DNA of 64,000 nt from an uncultured Methanomassiliicoccus sp. GTDB taxonomy: Archaea; Thermoplasmatota; Thermoplasmata; Methanomassiliicoccales; Methanomassiliicoccaceae. The DNA lies in the NCBI GenBank assembly GCA_944319735.1, contig CALUEU010000001.1:62001-126000 (forward strand), written 5' to 3'. The position numbers were made by a program, and so were the translations under genes. The notes under the pieces are model-generated. The model ran no database searches, was not told the origin of the DNA, and worked only from the letters and a program-made list of their open reading frames with translations. Positions 1-8,706 of this stretch are shown here, one piece after another (position 1 is the stretch's first letter; every line of letters begins with the position of its first letter).

Positions 1-428
1 CCGTCCAAAAATGTATTTGTGTGTGAAACACTCCTAACAAAATCCCTCACTACAGGATCATCATTCCAATCACTGGATTTTTCATAAAATTTAGGAACTT
101 CTTCTCCAGAATACAGATATGCGCTTAAGATGATTAAAGCTCCATATCCGTCCCAGTCTGGCTTATCCGTATAGTATTCTTTTTCATTATTTTCTTCCCA
201 AGGCTCAAGTGAAATGTCTCCGTCCGACAGTCCGCTTGTCAAAGCTTCCATCCAGAGTTCAATAGTCTCTTGAACTTCCTTAGCATTCACATTGCTATCT
301 TCTCTTACACCATTTGGAGTCATGATGTCACAGCGTATGTTATTCTGTTCAGCCCACTGTTGGACAGCAGTTTTCCAATTGTGTGTATAATACCTTGTCA
401 ATGTACCAGCATATATATCCAGACCCAT
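1..428 (-). CDS. Hypothetical protein, 3' end cut by the window edge
   Basis: The frame is open from an ATG at 428 to the left edge, about 142 codons. The protein begins MGLDIYAGTLTRYY and continues as an acidic, aromatic-rich soluble protein with no membrane segment and no motif I can name. The start lies two bases after the stop codon of the 501-residue gene upstream, so the two are translationally coupled and probably act together. Function unknown. The style (small acidic globular protein beside other orphans) recalls accessory or immunity-type proteins of gut bacteria, but that is only an impression. Confidence 0.7.
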   Translation of the reverse strand, partial: MGLDIYAGTLTRYYTHNWKTAVQQWAEQNNIRCDIMTPNGVREDSNVNAKEVQETIELWMEALTSGLSDGDISLEPWEENNEKEYYTDKPDWDGYGALIILSAYLYSGEEVPKFYEKSSDWNDDPVVRDFVRSVSHTNTFLD

Positions 429-429
429 T

Positions 430-1935
430 TTATAACCTCACTTCAGTATTAAGTTTAATTATTTTCCCATCTGGACAAAAATCAGACAAATAAAATCCAA
501 ATTGATAATTTTTTAACATGCTGTCGATTCTTTTGAAAAATTCTGGCATATCATAAATCAGCAGATCTATGTATTCATACATACTGCCACCAGCGCTCCC
601 AAGAGATATTCCGATTTCTCTGCTGCTTCCTTTTTCTCCAAGAATTTCTTCAATCAGATAGTCTTCAAAATCATACCTGAGATCAAACAGCCTGTTTCTA
701 TCCATTTCCATCGGCCATACATAAAAAAGGTAAACGAGTTTAGCACCAGAGTTTTCCATATTCATATATGTATTTCTTACATCAGAATGATATTCAGCAA
801 CTGAATCCAAAAGAGATGTTGAACCGCTGAGTATATCATATCTCAGTTTATCCGTATCTGCATTTGTAAAGGTATATGCAACACGAATATTGCTGGGATT
901 TTCAATCATTTCTTTTCCATATAGCTTTAGAGTATTAGATAGTTTTTCACTTAGCTGGAGCACTGAGAACATGTCATCAATTGGAGATTGCAAGACTGCT
1001 ACAGTGTTTATATAAAGTCTCAATATATTTTCACTCAGTAGTACTTTCAGCATCTTGGAAAATAGCATGTTTGCTTCATCAATTTCCATTGGCAGGAAAT
1101 CTTCTGAATAATAGTACAAATCAAATTTATTTGATTCGGGATCATAATTGAATGTTAATTTGACTTCTTCTATCAGAATACCATCTATTGAGCGACTAGC
1201 TCTAAGGCTCCGCGATTCAGATGCAGATATGGAAATATGCCATTTATCTTGAATTTGCCGTGGGGCTTTGGAAATAAGATATGGAAGCAAGTAGAAAAGA
1301 TAACTGTTGCTGTTTAACACAAATGTGAGCTTAAAATTTTTTTCAAGGATGCAATCAACATCATTAGTTATTGAATCCATACCTTCTGATACAAAAGAAG
1401 TTATTTCAGAAGGGCATCTTTCACAATTTTCAGAAAGTTCAGATAATTTTGATTCATTTTCACAGAACCAGTTCCAGAATGATGTTACTCTGTCTGTGAA
1501 GGAGTATTCAGGAAGAAATTCACGCCTAGGGACAAATCTCTCTGCCAACTTATCCAAATGAAGTTTGACATAATAATGAAAGTGACAATATTCTACAAAA
1601 TCTGAAGCATAATCCCCCTCAGAATTCAATTCAAATGCTTTACATATTTCTTCTTCTACCTTTGCCATATCATCCATAAAATAGTAAGCCTGTCCAATCA
1701 TGAAGTGCCATATGTAGTCTTCAATGCCCTCTTCGCTGACAGAGAGGAGACTGTTTATGGCTTCACGATACTTGTAAGTGTGCAGATATGCATCTGCTAA
1801 AAGAATGATTAAATCATAATCCAATCTATTTTCTGGAATGTTTGAAATCTCTTTAATGATGTCAGAATAATTTTTATCGTTCCGCAGCTTATCTAAACGC
1901 TTATAAAGTTTTTGTCTCACTATAATCAGTTTCAT
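430..1935 (-). CDS. Hypothetical protein with TPR-like N-terminus (501 aa)
   Basis: The first 120 residues look like tetratricopeptide-type helical repeats: residues 35-60 (aspartate/leucine-rich, ADAYLHTYKYREAINSLL) and 70-100 (FMIGQAYYFMDDMAKVEEEI) fit the TPR pattern of small and aromatic residues. The remaining 380 residues are acidic and mixed alpha/beta, with no recognised motif, signal peptide or membrane span. The start ATG at 1935 follows an AT-rich leader. It is coupled to the next gene on the same strand (stop at 430-432, next ATG at 428). I do not recognise the family. A scaffold or immunity role is possible but unsupported. Confidence 0.72.
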   Translation of the reverse strand: MKLIIVRQKLYKRLDKLRNDKNYSDIIKEISNIPENRLDYDLIILLADAYLHTYKYREAINSLLSVSEEGIEDYIWHFMIGQAYYFMDDMAKVEEEICKAFELNSEGDYASDFVEYCHFHYYVKLHLDKLAERFVPRREFLPEYSFTDRVTSFWNWFCENESKLSELSENCERCPSEITSFVSEGMDSITNDVDCILEKNFKLTFVLNSNSYLFYLLPYLISKAPRQIQDKWHISISASESRSLRASRSIDGILIEEVKLTFNYDPESNKFDLYYYSEDFLPMEIDEANMLFSKMLKVLLSENILRLYINTVAVLQSPIDDMFSVLQLSEKLSNTLKLYGKEMIENPSNIRVAYTFTNADTDKLRYDILSGSTSLLDSVAEYHSDVRNTYMNMENSGAKLVYLFYVWPMEMDRNRLFDLRYDFEDYLIEEILGEKGSSREIGISLGSAGGSMYEYIDLLIYDMPEFFKRIDSMLKNYQFGFYLSDFCPDGKIIKLNTEVRL

Positions 1936-2233
1936 ATCGAATCATTAGTATTTAGAAAATGGTATTAGTTGACAGAGATAATATCTGATCTGAATACAGC
2001 ATTCAATTGTGAATTCTAATCATTATGCGATTATTTCACTATCGAGCTGTATTCTCCTGCATCTTAATGGCAATGACATCTGGACCTATAACAGTAATTG
2101 ATATGTCATGTCAGTAGATTTAGTATTGTCTAAGATTGATGGAATCAGGCAAGATATCCAAAATAAAGAATTGATAATCGTTTGGTCCGATTCATGAAGT
2201 GATTGGTTTCATTAACAGACTTAGATGTTCAAT

Positions 2234-2971
2234 TCAGTCTTCATCACCATATGCAAGATCAATATCGATGAACTGAATCACCAGCTGGCATATTTTTCCA
2301 TCTGCATCATATCCAAAGTACACGGGATAAGTACCGTCTCCGAATCCAGTTTGAAAGATAGGCAGATGATAATCTGTTTCAGGAATTACCCAATTTATCC
2401 AGTCCCCTTCCTTTCTCTGATGCTTCGGGTTTTCAGCATAGCTCTTTGCAAAGATTGCTGCGAAGTAATCATCATAGATGTTTTTACCTGGATTATTTTC
2501 AGACCAATCGTCATAAAATTCACAGAATACATTTCTAACCGCGATATCACAAATACATGCCAAGCCTGCATCTACGTTGAAACCGAAGTACTCATCATCT
2601 TCCAATTCTGAAAGATTTTCATTTCCGATGAGTGCTTCCTCAAAAACTACTGCTTCTTTTTTAGTGAATTGAACACGCACTGCAGCATATCGTGAACAGT
2701 CGGAATCATCTCCGCAGACTACACAGGCAACAGCGTGAAACTCACCAGATGGCACTTCTTTAAAATACGGCTCTTCTTCACAGTCGAGATAGCACAGCGG
2801 ATCCCTTACCAGAATTATTCCAGTCGGAATAGATACCAGCCCAAAGTCTAGCAAATCTAATTTCTTACCTGCCATCTCTGATAAAGTAAAGTAGTCATTT
2901 AGAGGAGCTGGACATAATAATTTATCACGATGTTTGTTAAAGGAATTAAGCCATTCTGCAGTAGGTTTCAT
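2234..2971 (-). CDS. DUF4241 domain protein (245 aa)
   Basis: The C-terminal motif GFGDGTYPVYFGYDADG followed by a hydrophobic strand (QLVIQFIDID), and the central VPSGEFHAVACVVC stretch, match my memory of the DUF4241 family, in which an aspartate/glycine-rich DG.YPVY..D motif is diagnostic. The protein is soluble and strongly acidic. DUF4241 proteins are common in gut Firmicutes and are often found near secreted-toxin immunity genes; their biochemical role is unknown. The gene stands alone, with about 300 bp of non-coding DNA downstream and a divergent promoter region upstream. It is probably acquired from bacteria, as are its two neighbours. Confidence 0.7.
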   Translation of the reverse strand: MKPTAEWLNSFNKHRDKLLCPAPLNDYFTLSEMAGKKLDLLDFGLVSIPTGIILVRDPLCYLDCEEEPYFKEVPSGEFHAVACVVCGDDSDCSRYAAVRVQFTKKEAVVFEEALIGNENLSELEDDEYFGFNVDAGLACICDIAVRNVFCEFYDDWSENNPGKNIYDDYFAAIFAKSYAENPKHQRKEGDWINWVIPETDYHLPIFQTGFGDGTYPVYFGYDADGKICQLVIQFIDIDLAYGDED

Positions 2972-3113
2972 TACTTTGTCAATGCTATAATTCCATTATA
3001 GAGTTATCTATAATCATTATGTTGAATTGCATAGGCCCATCATTCTGTAGACTGGTATCTTCCGGGTTACTACACACTATATATGCGCCAAAGTCATTTC
3101 GTATTAGACAGAC

Positions 3114-3737
3114 ATGGAGAAGTATGAAGAATACCTGCATATGCTAGTGGATGAAATTCATTCCACAATTTTTGCTACAGTAGACAGCAGTGGAAATCCT
3201 GTAACCTGTGCAATAGACATGATGCTGGCAGATGAGAACGGACTGTACTTTCTGACTGCCAAAGGAAAATCATTCTACGACCGTCTTATTTCTCATCCAG
3301 CCATATCACTTACTGGATTAAAAGGCAAAGACACTATGTCTTCAAAATCTATAACGATCTATGGAAATGTAAGAGAAATTGGAAGTTCCCTTCTTTCTGA
3401 AATATTTACAAAAAACCAATACATGGCTGAGATTTACCCAGATGAGGAAAGCAGGGCCGCACTGACTGTCTTCCAGATCTATGAAGGCGAGGGCGAATTT
3501 TTTGATCTCAGTGTAAAACCGATATTCAGAGAAAAATTTTCATTTGGAAATGCCATGATCAAGGAGACTGGTTACTTTATCACAGATGGGTGCGACGGCT
3601 GCGGCCTATGTTGCAGTGTCTGCCCTCAAAAATGCATTGACACATCACATATTCCATTTAAAATCGAACAGGAACACTGCCTGCATTGTGGCAGATGTGC
3701 TGACATATGTGATCAGCAAGCCATAGAAAGAAGATGA
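3114..3737 (+). CDS. Pyridoxamine 5'-phosphate oxidase-like flavoprotein fused to a 2x[4Fe-4S] ferredoxin domain
   Basis: Residues 1-140 resemble the FMN-binding split-barrel (PNPOx-like) fold: STIFATVDSSGNPVTCAID near the start, then a strand pattern typical of small flavin reductases. The C-terminal 60 residues hold two ferredoxin motifs, CDGCGLCCSVCP and CLHCGRCADIC, enough for two [4Fe-4S] clusters. The likely role is electron transfer between flavin and iron-sulfur centres; the substrate is unknown. A TATA-like element (actatatatg, about 3070) lies near the expected distance, and the transcript would be almost leaderless. The stop is 4 bases before the macrodomain gene, so it forms one operon with that gene and the sirtuin. 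Confidence 0.82.
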   Translation: MEKYEEYLHMLVDEIHSTIFATVDSSGNPVTCAIDMMLADENGLYFLTAKGKSFYDRLISHPAISLTGLKGKDTMSSKSITIYGNVREIGSSLLSEIFTKNQYMAEIYPDEESRAALTVFQIYEGEGEFFDLSVKPIFREKFSFGNAMIKETGYFITDGCDGCGLCCSVCPQKCIDTSHIPFKIEQEHCLHCGRCADICDQQAIERR

Positions 3738-3741
3738 TCAA

Positions 3742-4509
3742 ATGAAACAGGAAGAGCGCCTTCAATGGCTGATTGAGTATCTTCTACAGGAAAATGAAGA
3801 TTGTAGAAAGATGCCATCTTCAGAACAAGAAAGAAAGCAACTGCTGCGAGCCTTAATGAATATAAGGATGCCGGATCAAATTGATGAAAAGTTTTTGAAG
3901 ATACAGGATGATTATCTTTCGGAAGAGCTGTCAAACAAGACGATTACTTCATTGAAAGACCTCAACCCTGCAGAGGAGCACATTTACCTCTGGAAGGGAG
4001 ATATTACCACACTTGATGTAGACGCCATCGTTAATGCTGCCAATAGTTCTCTTTTAGGATGTTTTGTTCCAGGACACGCGTGCATAGACAATGCAATTCA
4101 TTCTGCAGCAGGAATACAGCTCAGACTTGCATGTAATGATATGATGATGAAACAGGGAAAAAGAGAAGAAACCGGAACATCCAAGATAACTTTTGCATAC
4201 AATCTGCCGTGCCGTTACGTGATTCATACAGTTGGACCGATAATTCAAAATGAAGTTACACAAAAAGACCGTGATCTGCTTGAATCCTGCTACACATCGT
4301 GTCTGAATCTTGCTGTTGATCATGATGTAAAAAGCATAGCATTCTGCTGCATATCTACAGGGGAGTTTCATTTTCCCAATGATATTGCAGCCGAGATTGC
4401 CGTGGGGTCTGTAAAAAAATTCCTAAAGAATCATGAAATGGATGTAATTTTCAATGTTTTCAAAGAAGTGGACTATGACATCTACAGACGATTACTCAAC
4501 GCAGATTGA
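3742..4509 (+). CDS. Zinc-containing macrodomain ADP-ribosyl hydrolase (SirTM-associated type)
   Basis: Predicted to remove ADP-ribose from proteins. The helical N-terminus (1-75) precedes a macrodomain with LWKGDITTLDVDAIVNAANS (about 83-102), the usual ADP-ribose binding loop. It is followed by GCFVPGHACIDNAIHSAAG, in which C107, H112 and C114 match the zinc ligands of the SpyMacroD/SauMacro class. The length (255 aa) is normal for that class. It lies directly between the flavin/ferredoxin gene and the class M sirtuin gene, whose start overlaps this gene by 35 nt. In bacteria the same macrodomain-sirtuin pair adds and removes ADP-ribose on a lipoylated GcvH-like carrier. Confidence 0.9.
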   Translation: MKQEERLQWLIEYLLQENEDCRKMPSSEQERKQLLRALMNIRMPDQIDEKFLKIQDDYLSEELSNKTITSLKDLNPAEEHIYLWKGDITTLDVDAIVNAANSSLLGCFVPGHACIDNAIHSAAGIQLRLACNDMMMKQGKREETGTSKITFAYNLPCRYVIHTVGPIIQNEVTQKDRDLLESCYTSCLNLAVDHDVKSIAFCCISTGEFHFPNDIAAEIAVGSVKKFLKNHEMDVIFNVFKEVDYDIYRRLLNAD

Positions 4510-5326
4510 ACGCCTTCAAGACGAACTTGATGAAGCGGATGCTGTTCTGATAGGTGGCGGATCAGGCTTGTCTACATCTGCAGGCTTAACATACTCTGGA
4601 AAACGATTTGAAGAAAACTTTTCAGATTTCATCTCAAAATACGGCTTCAGTGACATGTATTCTGCAGGATTTTATCTATATCCGACGGCAGAAGAATACT
4701 GGGCATACTGGAGCAGGCATATTTACTTCAACAGATATGACAGGCCTGTCGGGCAGCCGTACTTAGATTTGTTAAAAATTGTAAATAAAAAAGATTATTT
4801 TATAATTACAACCAATGTAGATCATCAGTTTCAGATTGCCGATTTTGATAAGGACAGGCTGTTTTACACCCAGGGAGACTATGGACTGTGGCAATGCTCA
4901 AAGCCGTGCCACCAGAAAACATACGACAATGAAGCGATCGTATACCGCATGGTTTCCGAACAGAAAGACATGAAGATACCTTCAGAGCTAGTACCCCACT
5001 GTCCTCTCTGCGGAAGAAGAATGAGTATGAATCTGCGCATTGACAACGGCTTTGTGGAAGATGAAGGATGGCACTCTGCAGCACAGCGCTATTCTCAGTA
5101 TGTACAAAAACATCAAAGCGACCATGTGCTGTTTTTAGAGCTGGGAGTAGGCAGCAATACTCCAGCAATCATAAAGTATCCATTCTGGAAGATGACGTAT
5201 TCAAACCCAAAAGCAGTTTATGCCTGCATAAATCTGGGTGAGGCATATACAGCCAAAGAAATTGAGAGCCGTTCCATATGCATTAATGAAGACATAGGCA
5301 AAGTTCTGAGAGAGCTTGTTGCATAA
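4475..5326 (+). CDS. Class M sirtuin (SirTM), protein ADP-ribosyltransferase
   Basis: NAD-dependent enzyme of the sirtuin fold, expected to ADP-ribosylate a protein. With the ATG at 4475 as start, residues 26-37 give the Rossmann loop IGGGSGLSTSAG, 112-119 give TTNVDHQF, and 131-141 give YTQGDYGLWQC. In the last motif the usual catalytic histidine of deacetylase sirtuins is glutamine (Q133), the hallmark of class M. Zinc ligands are C141, C145, C176 and C179. An upstream in-frame ATG at 4454 would add 7 residues; 4475 gives the more natural N-terminus. The gene overlaps the macrodomain gene, so the two are translationally coupled. No gcvH-like or lipoate ligase gene is present in the window. 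Confidence 0.9.
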   Translation: MTSTDDYSTQIERLQDELDEADAVLIGGGSGLSTSAGLTYSGKRFEENFSDFISKYGFSDMYSAGFYLYPTAEEYWAYWSRHIYFNRYDRPVGQPYLDLLKIVNKKDYFIITTNVDHQFQIADFDKDRLFYTQGDYGLWQCSKPCHQKTYDNEAIVYRMVSEQKDMKIPSELVPHCPLCGRRMSMNLRIDNGFVEDEGWHSAAQRYSQYVQKHQSDHVLFLELGVGSNTPAIIKYPFWKMTYSNPKAVYACINLGEAYTAKEIESRSICINEDIGKVLRELVA

Positions 5327-5345
5327 TCTTGTGAGAATATATTAA

Positions 5346-5359
5346 AGTTTGAGCAAACT
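5346..5359. repeat. 14-bp perfect palindrome (AGTTTG-AG-CAAACT)
   Basis: It lies 20 bp after the sirtuin stop and about 115 bp before the DUF362 gene, just upstream of an AT-rich TATA-like stretch (agtttaaataatatg). It could be a terminator stem for the sirtuin operon or an operator of the DUF362 gene. No U-run follows. Confidence 0.4.
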
Positions 5360-5474
5360 CTAAGTTTAAATAATATGTATGATGTCTGTGTAATTAATTG
5401 AAAGGCTCAGAAAATCAATGAAAATTATGCTTTCAAAATTACACTGAAGACTATACAGACAAGGAGGAGCTAAA

Positions 5475-6614
5475 ATGGAAAAATCAAAAGTTTATTATAC
5501 TGATTTACGCACAGTTGCGTTTGGCAATGGACTGCCTGCCAAGCTTAAAGAATTGATCAAAGCCGCTGGAATTGAGCAGATCGATATGAAAGGTAAGTTT
5601 GTTGCCATAAAGATGCACTTCGGTGAACTGGGCAACATCTCATACCTTCGTCCCAATTATGCTAAAGCTGTTGCAGACTTGGTCAAAGAGCTGGGAGGAA
5701 GACCATTTCTGACTGACTGCAATACTATGTATCCAGGAAGCCGTAAAAATGCTCTGGAACATCTGGAATGTGCATGGGAGAACGGCTTCACACCTCTGAC
5801 TACAGGCTGCCCGATCATAATCGGCGACGGTCTGAAAGGCACTGATGATATTTCTGTACCGGTTGTAGGTGGAGAGTATGTCAAAAATGCTAAAATCGGC
5901 CGTGCAATAATGGATGCTGATATCATCATTAGTCTGACTCATTTTAAAGGCCATGAAATGACAGGTTTCGGAGGTGCAATTAAAAACTTAGGCATGGGTT
6001 GCGGTTCCCGTGCCGGAAAAACAGAACAGCACAGCAACAGCCAGGCATGCATAGATGAAGAAAAATGTCGCGGATGCCGCTTGTGCCAAAGAGAATGTGC
6101 TAACAACGGCCTGATATTTGACGAAAAGAAAAAGAAAATGAGTATTGACTCTAAAAATTGTGTGGGCTGCGGAAGATGTCTGGGAGCATGCAACTTTGAT
6201 GCCATTTCCTTCGATAATTCCAGTGCCCTGGAAGAACTGAACTGCCGCATGGCTGAATATACAAAAGCTGTTGTTTATGGTCGTCCACAATTCCATATCT
6301 CGCTGGTAATAGATGTCTCACCCAACTGCGACTGTCACTGCGAGAACGATGTACCCATTCTACCAAATATCGGAATGTTCGCATCGTTTGACCCGTTAGC
6401 TCTTGATCAAGCGTGTGTTGATGCCTGCCTTGCAGCTCAGCCGCTGCCAAACAGTCAGCTCAGCGACAACATGAAGAAAGAAGATTTCGTTGATCGTCAT
6501 GACCACTTCACAAATTCCACTCCTGAGTCTGAGTGGAAAAGCTGTCTCAAACATGCTGAGAAGATCGGGCTAGGAAGCAGATCTTATGATCTGATATTTG
6601 TAAAAACGATGTGA
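5475..6614 (+). CDS. DUF362 protein with two [4Fe-4S] motifs
   Basis: Residues 1-190 are the DUF362 domain (KMHFGELGNISYLRPNY, LTDCNTMYPGSRKNALEH, then ISLTHFKGHEMTGFGGAIKNLGMGCGSRAGK). Residues 195-245 hold two ferredoxin motifs: CRGCRLCQRECANNG and CVGCGRCLGAC. The C-terminus (DPLALDQACVDACL) is also typical of DUF362. Length (379 aa) fits the family. It is probably a cytoplasmic iron-sulfur redox protein; the reaction is not known. A strong ribosome binding site (AAGGAGGAG) precedes the ATG. It stands alone, with a G/C-rich hairpin (GGGAG...CTCCC, about 6638-6664) downstream that may end transcription. Confidence 0.88.
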   Translation: MEKSKVYYTDLRTVAFGNGLPAKLKELIKAAGIEQIDMKGKFVAIKMHFGELGNISYLRPNYAKAVADLVKELGGRPFLTDCNTMYPGSRKNALEHLECAWENGFTPLTTGCPIIIGDGLKGTDDISVPVVGGEYVKNAKIGRAIMDADIIISLTHFKGHEMTGFGGAIKNLGMGCGSRAGKTEQHSNSQACIDEEKCRGCRLCQRECANNGLIFDEKKKKMSIDSKNCVGCGRCLGACNFDAISFDNSSALEELNCRMAEYTKAVVYGRPQFHISLVIDVSPNCDCHCENDVPILPNIGMFASFDPLALDQACVDACLAAQPLPNSQLSDNMKKEDFVDRHDHFTNSTPESEWKSCLKHAEKIGLGSRSYDLIFVKTM

Positions 6615-7025
6615 AGTAAAAAACAGTCTCCATTTGGGAGGGGTTTCGTGAGGAAGTCTCTCCCTTTGGCTTTTGTAATCGGCTGGGATGATTGAACTTG
6701 TAGGAAAAACAATCATATTGAGGATTACAGAATGAACCAGCATTACATTGGATGAAAAATGATATCAGTTACACTTTGCAAAGGCAATTACTACTTGCCT
6801 GGCCTTATTCTACCTGCCCAAGAAACAGTGATAATAGCGTACATGATATGATTTTATCAATATTTTCTTTACTATATAGAGCTGGGTGGTAAATACTCCA
6901 CTGGTCGTCAATCAAGGTCGATGCTGTTTTACAGGTAAAGTGAGATAAATATTTCATAAAAACATTTATAAAGGATATTCCTATATAGTATAATTCTAGA
7001 CAGAATGAATCAAGAGGTTTCTAAT
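6615..7025. other. Intergenic region, no gene seen
   Basis: About 410 bp. It holds a hairpin-forming stretch near 6638-6664 after the DUF362 gene and a clear TATA box (atttataaagg, about 6964-6974) for the flavin reductase gene. The middle part has no open frame and no repeat that I could find. Confidence 0.5.
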
Positions 7026-7529
7026 ATGAACAAAATTTCAATCGCAAATGCTCCGACATATACTTCGCCCAATTCTATGACTCTGATCTGTACCGAGAAA
7101 CCGGATGGCAGCACCAATCTTGCAACGCTAGCCTTCTGGGCTTTCGCTTCTACCAATCCTGGTAAGATCATGTTTTCCCTGAACAAAGGCGCATACAGTC
7201 TTGAGTTACTAGCTAAGAAAAAAGAAGTTGTACTTGCCATTCCGGGAGTCGAGCTAACGGAGGCTCTGATTGGCTGCGGTACCTGCTCCGGTCGTGATAT
7301 TGATAAGGCTGCTAAGGTTGGTTTGACTATGCAGAAAGTAGAAGGCACGAACATCAAGGCGCCTGTTCCCTGTAAACTGCTCATCCATGCAACTGTTGCT
7401 CAGACCATGGATGCAGACGACCATGTTGTCCATCTTTGTGATGTCAAAGGTGTTTACGATAACGAAGATGTGGATGCTGTTTTCGGCTGGAAAGGCTATG
7501 CTGAATTTGCAGCGGCACAGCAGAAGTAA
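7026..7529 (+). CDS. Flavin reductase family protein (FMN-binding split barrel)
   Basis: This 167-residue protein has the pattern of the flavin reductase-like/FMN-binding split barrel: SPNSMTLICTE near the start, TNLATLAFWAFASTNPGKIMFSL for the flavin pocket, then a strand with KKKEVVLAIPGVELTEALIGCGTCSGRDIDKA. It probably binds FMN and passes electrons to an unknown partner. I chose the second ATG (7026) because GAGGT sits at the right distance before it; the ATG at 7005 has no such site. The MarR-radical SAM genes follow after 56 bp and may be read on the same transcript. Confidence 0.85.
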   Translation: MNKISIANAPTYTSPNSMTLICTEKPDGSTNLATLAFWAFASTNPGKIMFSLNKGAYSLELLAKKKEVVLAIPGVELTEALIGCGTCSGRDIDKAAKVGLTMQKVEGTNIKAPVPCKLLIHATVAQTMDADDHVVHLCDVKGVYDNEDVDAVFGWKGYAEFAAAQQK

Positions 7530-7585
7530 AAAATAAACAAGGCGGCTGTCTGCAGATGGCCGCTCTTTGAATTTGAGGAGACAAT

Positions 7586-8017
7586 ATGAAAACACAAGGC
7601 GGATTTTTGATTACAAGAATTAAACAAGTCGGCGGGCGTGTCTTTGAGCACATACTGAATGAGAAAAATATAGACGCCTTTAACGGTTCACAGGGCAGAA
7701 TTCTCTATGTACTCTGGCAGAAAAACGGAGTTCCCATCAATGAACTGTCCAAGGAAACTGGGCTTGCTACGACTACACTAACCAGTATGCTTGATAGGAT
7801 GGAAGCGGCGAACCTGATTTATCGTGACCGTGGAGATAAAGACCGAAGAAAAATCCGAATTTTTTTGACGGAAGAAGCGAAAGGCTTAGAACAAGAATAT
7901 AATTCAGTAACAGAAGAAATCAGTGAAATTTATTACAAGGGTTTTTCCAAGGAAGAGATTGAACAATTTGAAAAATATCTTGAACGTGTCCTTAAAAATG
8001 TGGAGGAAATCCTCTGA
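7586..8017 (+). CDS. MarR-family regulator of a radical SAM mobile pair
   Basis: A 143-residue winged-helix protein: residues 45-100 (RILYVLWQKNGVPINELSKETGLATTTLTSMLDRMEAANLI and then RDRGDKDRRKIRIFLT) form the MarR DNA-binding domain and wing. GGAG precedes the ATG. The stop overlaps the start of the next gene by one base. MarR regulator, radical SAM protein A and protein B in this order is a known mobile gene set of Firmicutes and other gut bacteria, so this gene was probably transferred with them and controls that set. Confidence 0.88.
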   Translation: MKTQGGFLITRIKQVGGRVFEHILNEKNIDAFNGSQGRILYVLWQKNGVPINELSKETGLATTTLTSMLDRMEAANLIYRDRGDKDRRKIRIFLTEEAKGLEQEYNSVTEEISEIYYKGFSKEEIEQFEKYLERVLKNVEEIL

Positions 8018-8706
8018 TGAGCATATGCATTAAGGATAATATCCAAAACATGAATTTGGTTATCGGCTGCACAATAGGCTGCTCCTACTGCTATGCTCGC
8101 AACAATGTGAATCGATATCACGTGATGGATGATTTTTCCAAGCCGGAATTTTTTCCGAATAAGCTGCACATTATGGAAAAGAAGCGCCCGCAGAATTTTC
8201 TGTTGACAGGCATGAGTGATTTGGCAGACTGGAAACAAGAATGGTGTGAAGCGGTTCTTGAGAAGATCCGTGAAAATCCGCAGCACCAATTCCTTTTCCT
8301 TTCGAAACGTCCTGACCTATTGGATATTGAAACCGATCTTGAAAACGCATGGTTCGGGGTAACTGTCACAAGAAAATCAGAGCTTTGGCGTATTGAAGCA
8401 CTTTGTCAGAATGTCAGCGCAAAGCATTATCATATCACCTTTGAACCGTTGTTTGACGATCTTGGGAAGGTAAATCTCTCCGGCATTGACTGGATTGTAA
8501 TTGGCACAATGACAGGTGCCCAAAGCAAAAAGATTCATACACACCCTGAATGGGCATATACCCTGACTGAACAGGCTCATGCGCTTGACATTCCAGTTTT
8601 CATGAAAGAGGATATTGTGCCGATCATAGGCGAGGAAAATATGGTGCAGGAGTTTCCAGAGGCATTTGTCAAGGTGTTGGAAGCACAGAAAGAATGGCAC
8701 AAGTAG
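8017..8706 (+). CDS. Radical SAM mobile pair protein A-like (DUF5131-type)
   Basis: The N-terminus holds CTIGCSYCYARN, the CxxxCxxC motif binding the [4Fe-4S] cluster of radical SAM enzymes. It is followed by a TIM-barrel pattern (FLLTGMSDLADW, FLFLSKRPDLL, WFGVTVTRKSE, HITFEPLFDDLG, DWIVIGTMTG) that matches the DUF5131/phage Gp37-Gp68 branch and the 'mobile pair protein A' group. Length (229 aa) is near normal and all core motifs are intact. The product is unknown. Its partner gene just downstream is broken, so the pair is no longer complete here. Confidence 0.82.
   Translation: MSICIKDNIQNMNLVIGCTIGCSYCYARNNVNRYHVMDDFSKPEFFPNKLHIMEKKRPQNFLLTGMSDLADWKQEWCEAVLEKIRENPQHQFLFLSKRPDLLDIETDLENAWFGVTVTRKSELWRIEALCQNVSAKHYHITFEPLFDDLGKVNLSGIDWIVIGTMTGAQSKKIHTHPEWAYTLTEQAHALDIPVFMKEDIVPIIGEENMVQEFPEAFVKVLEAQKEWHK

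Noticed and set aside
2225-2611. 128-codon frame antisense to the DUF4241 gene
   Set aside because: It is the complement of a well-formed gene on the other strand and has no ribosome site.
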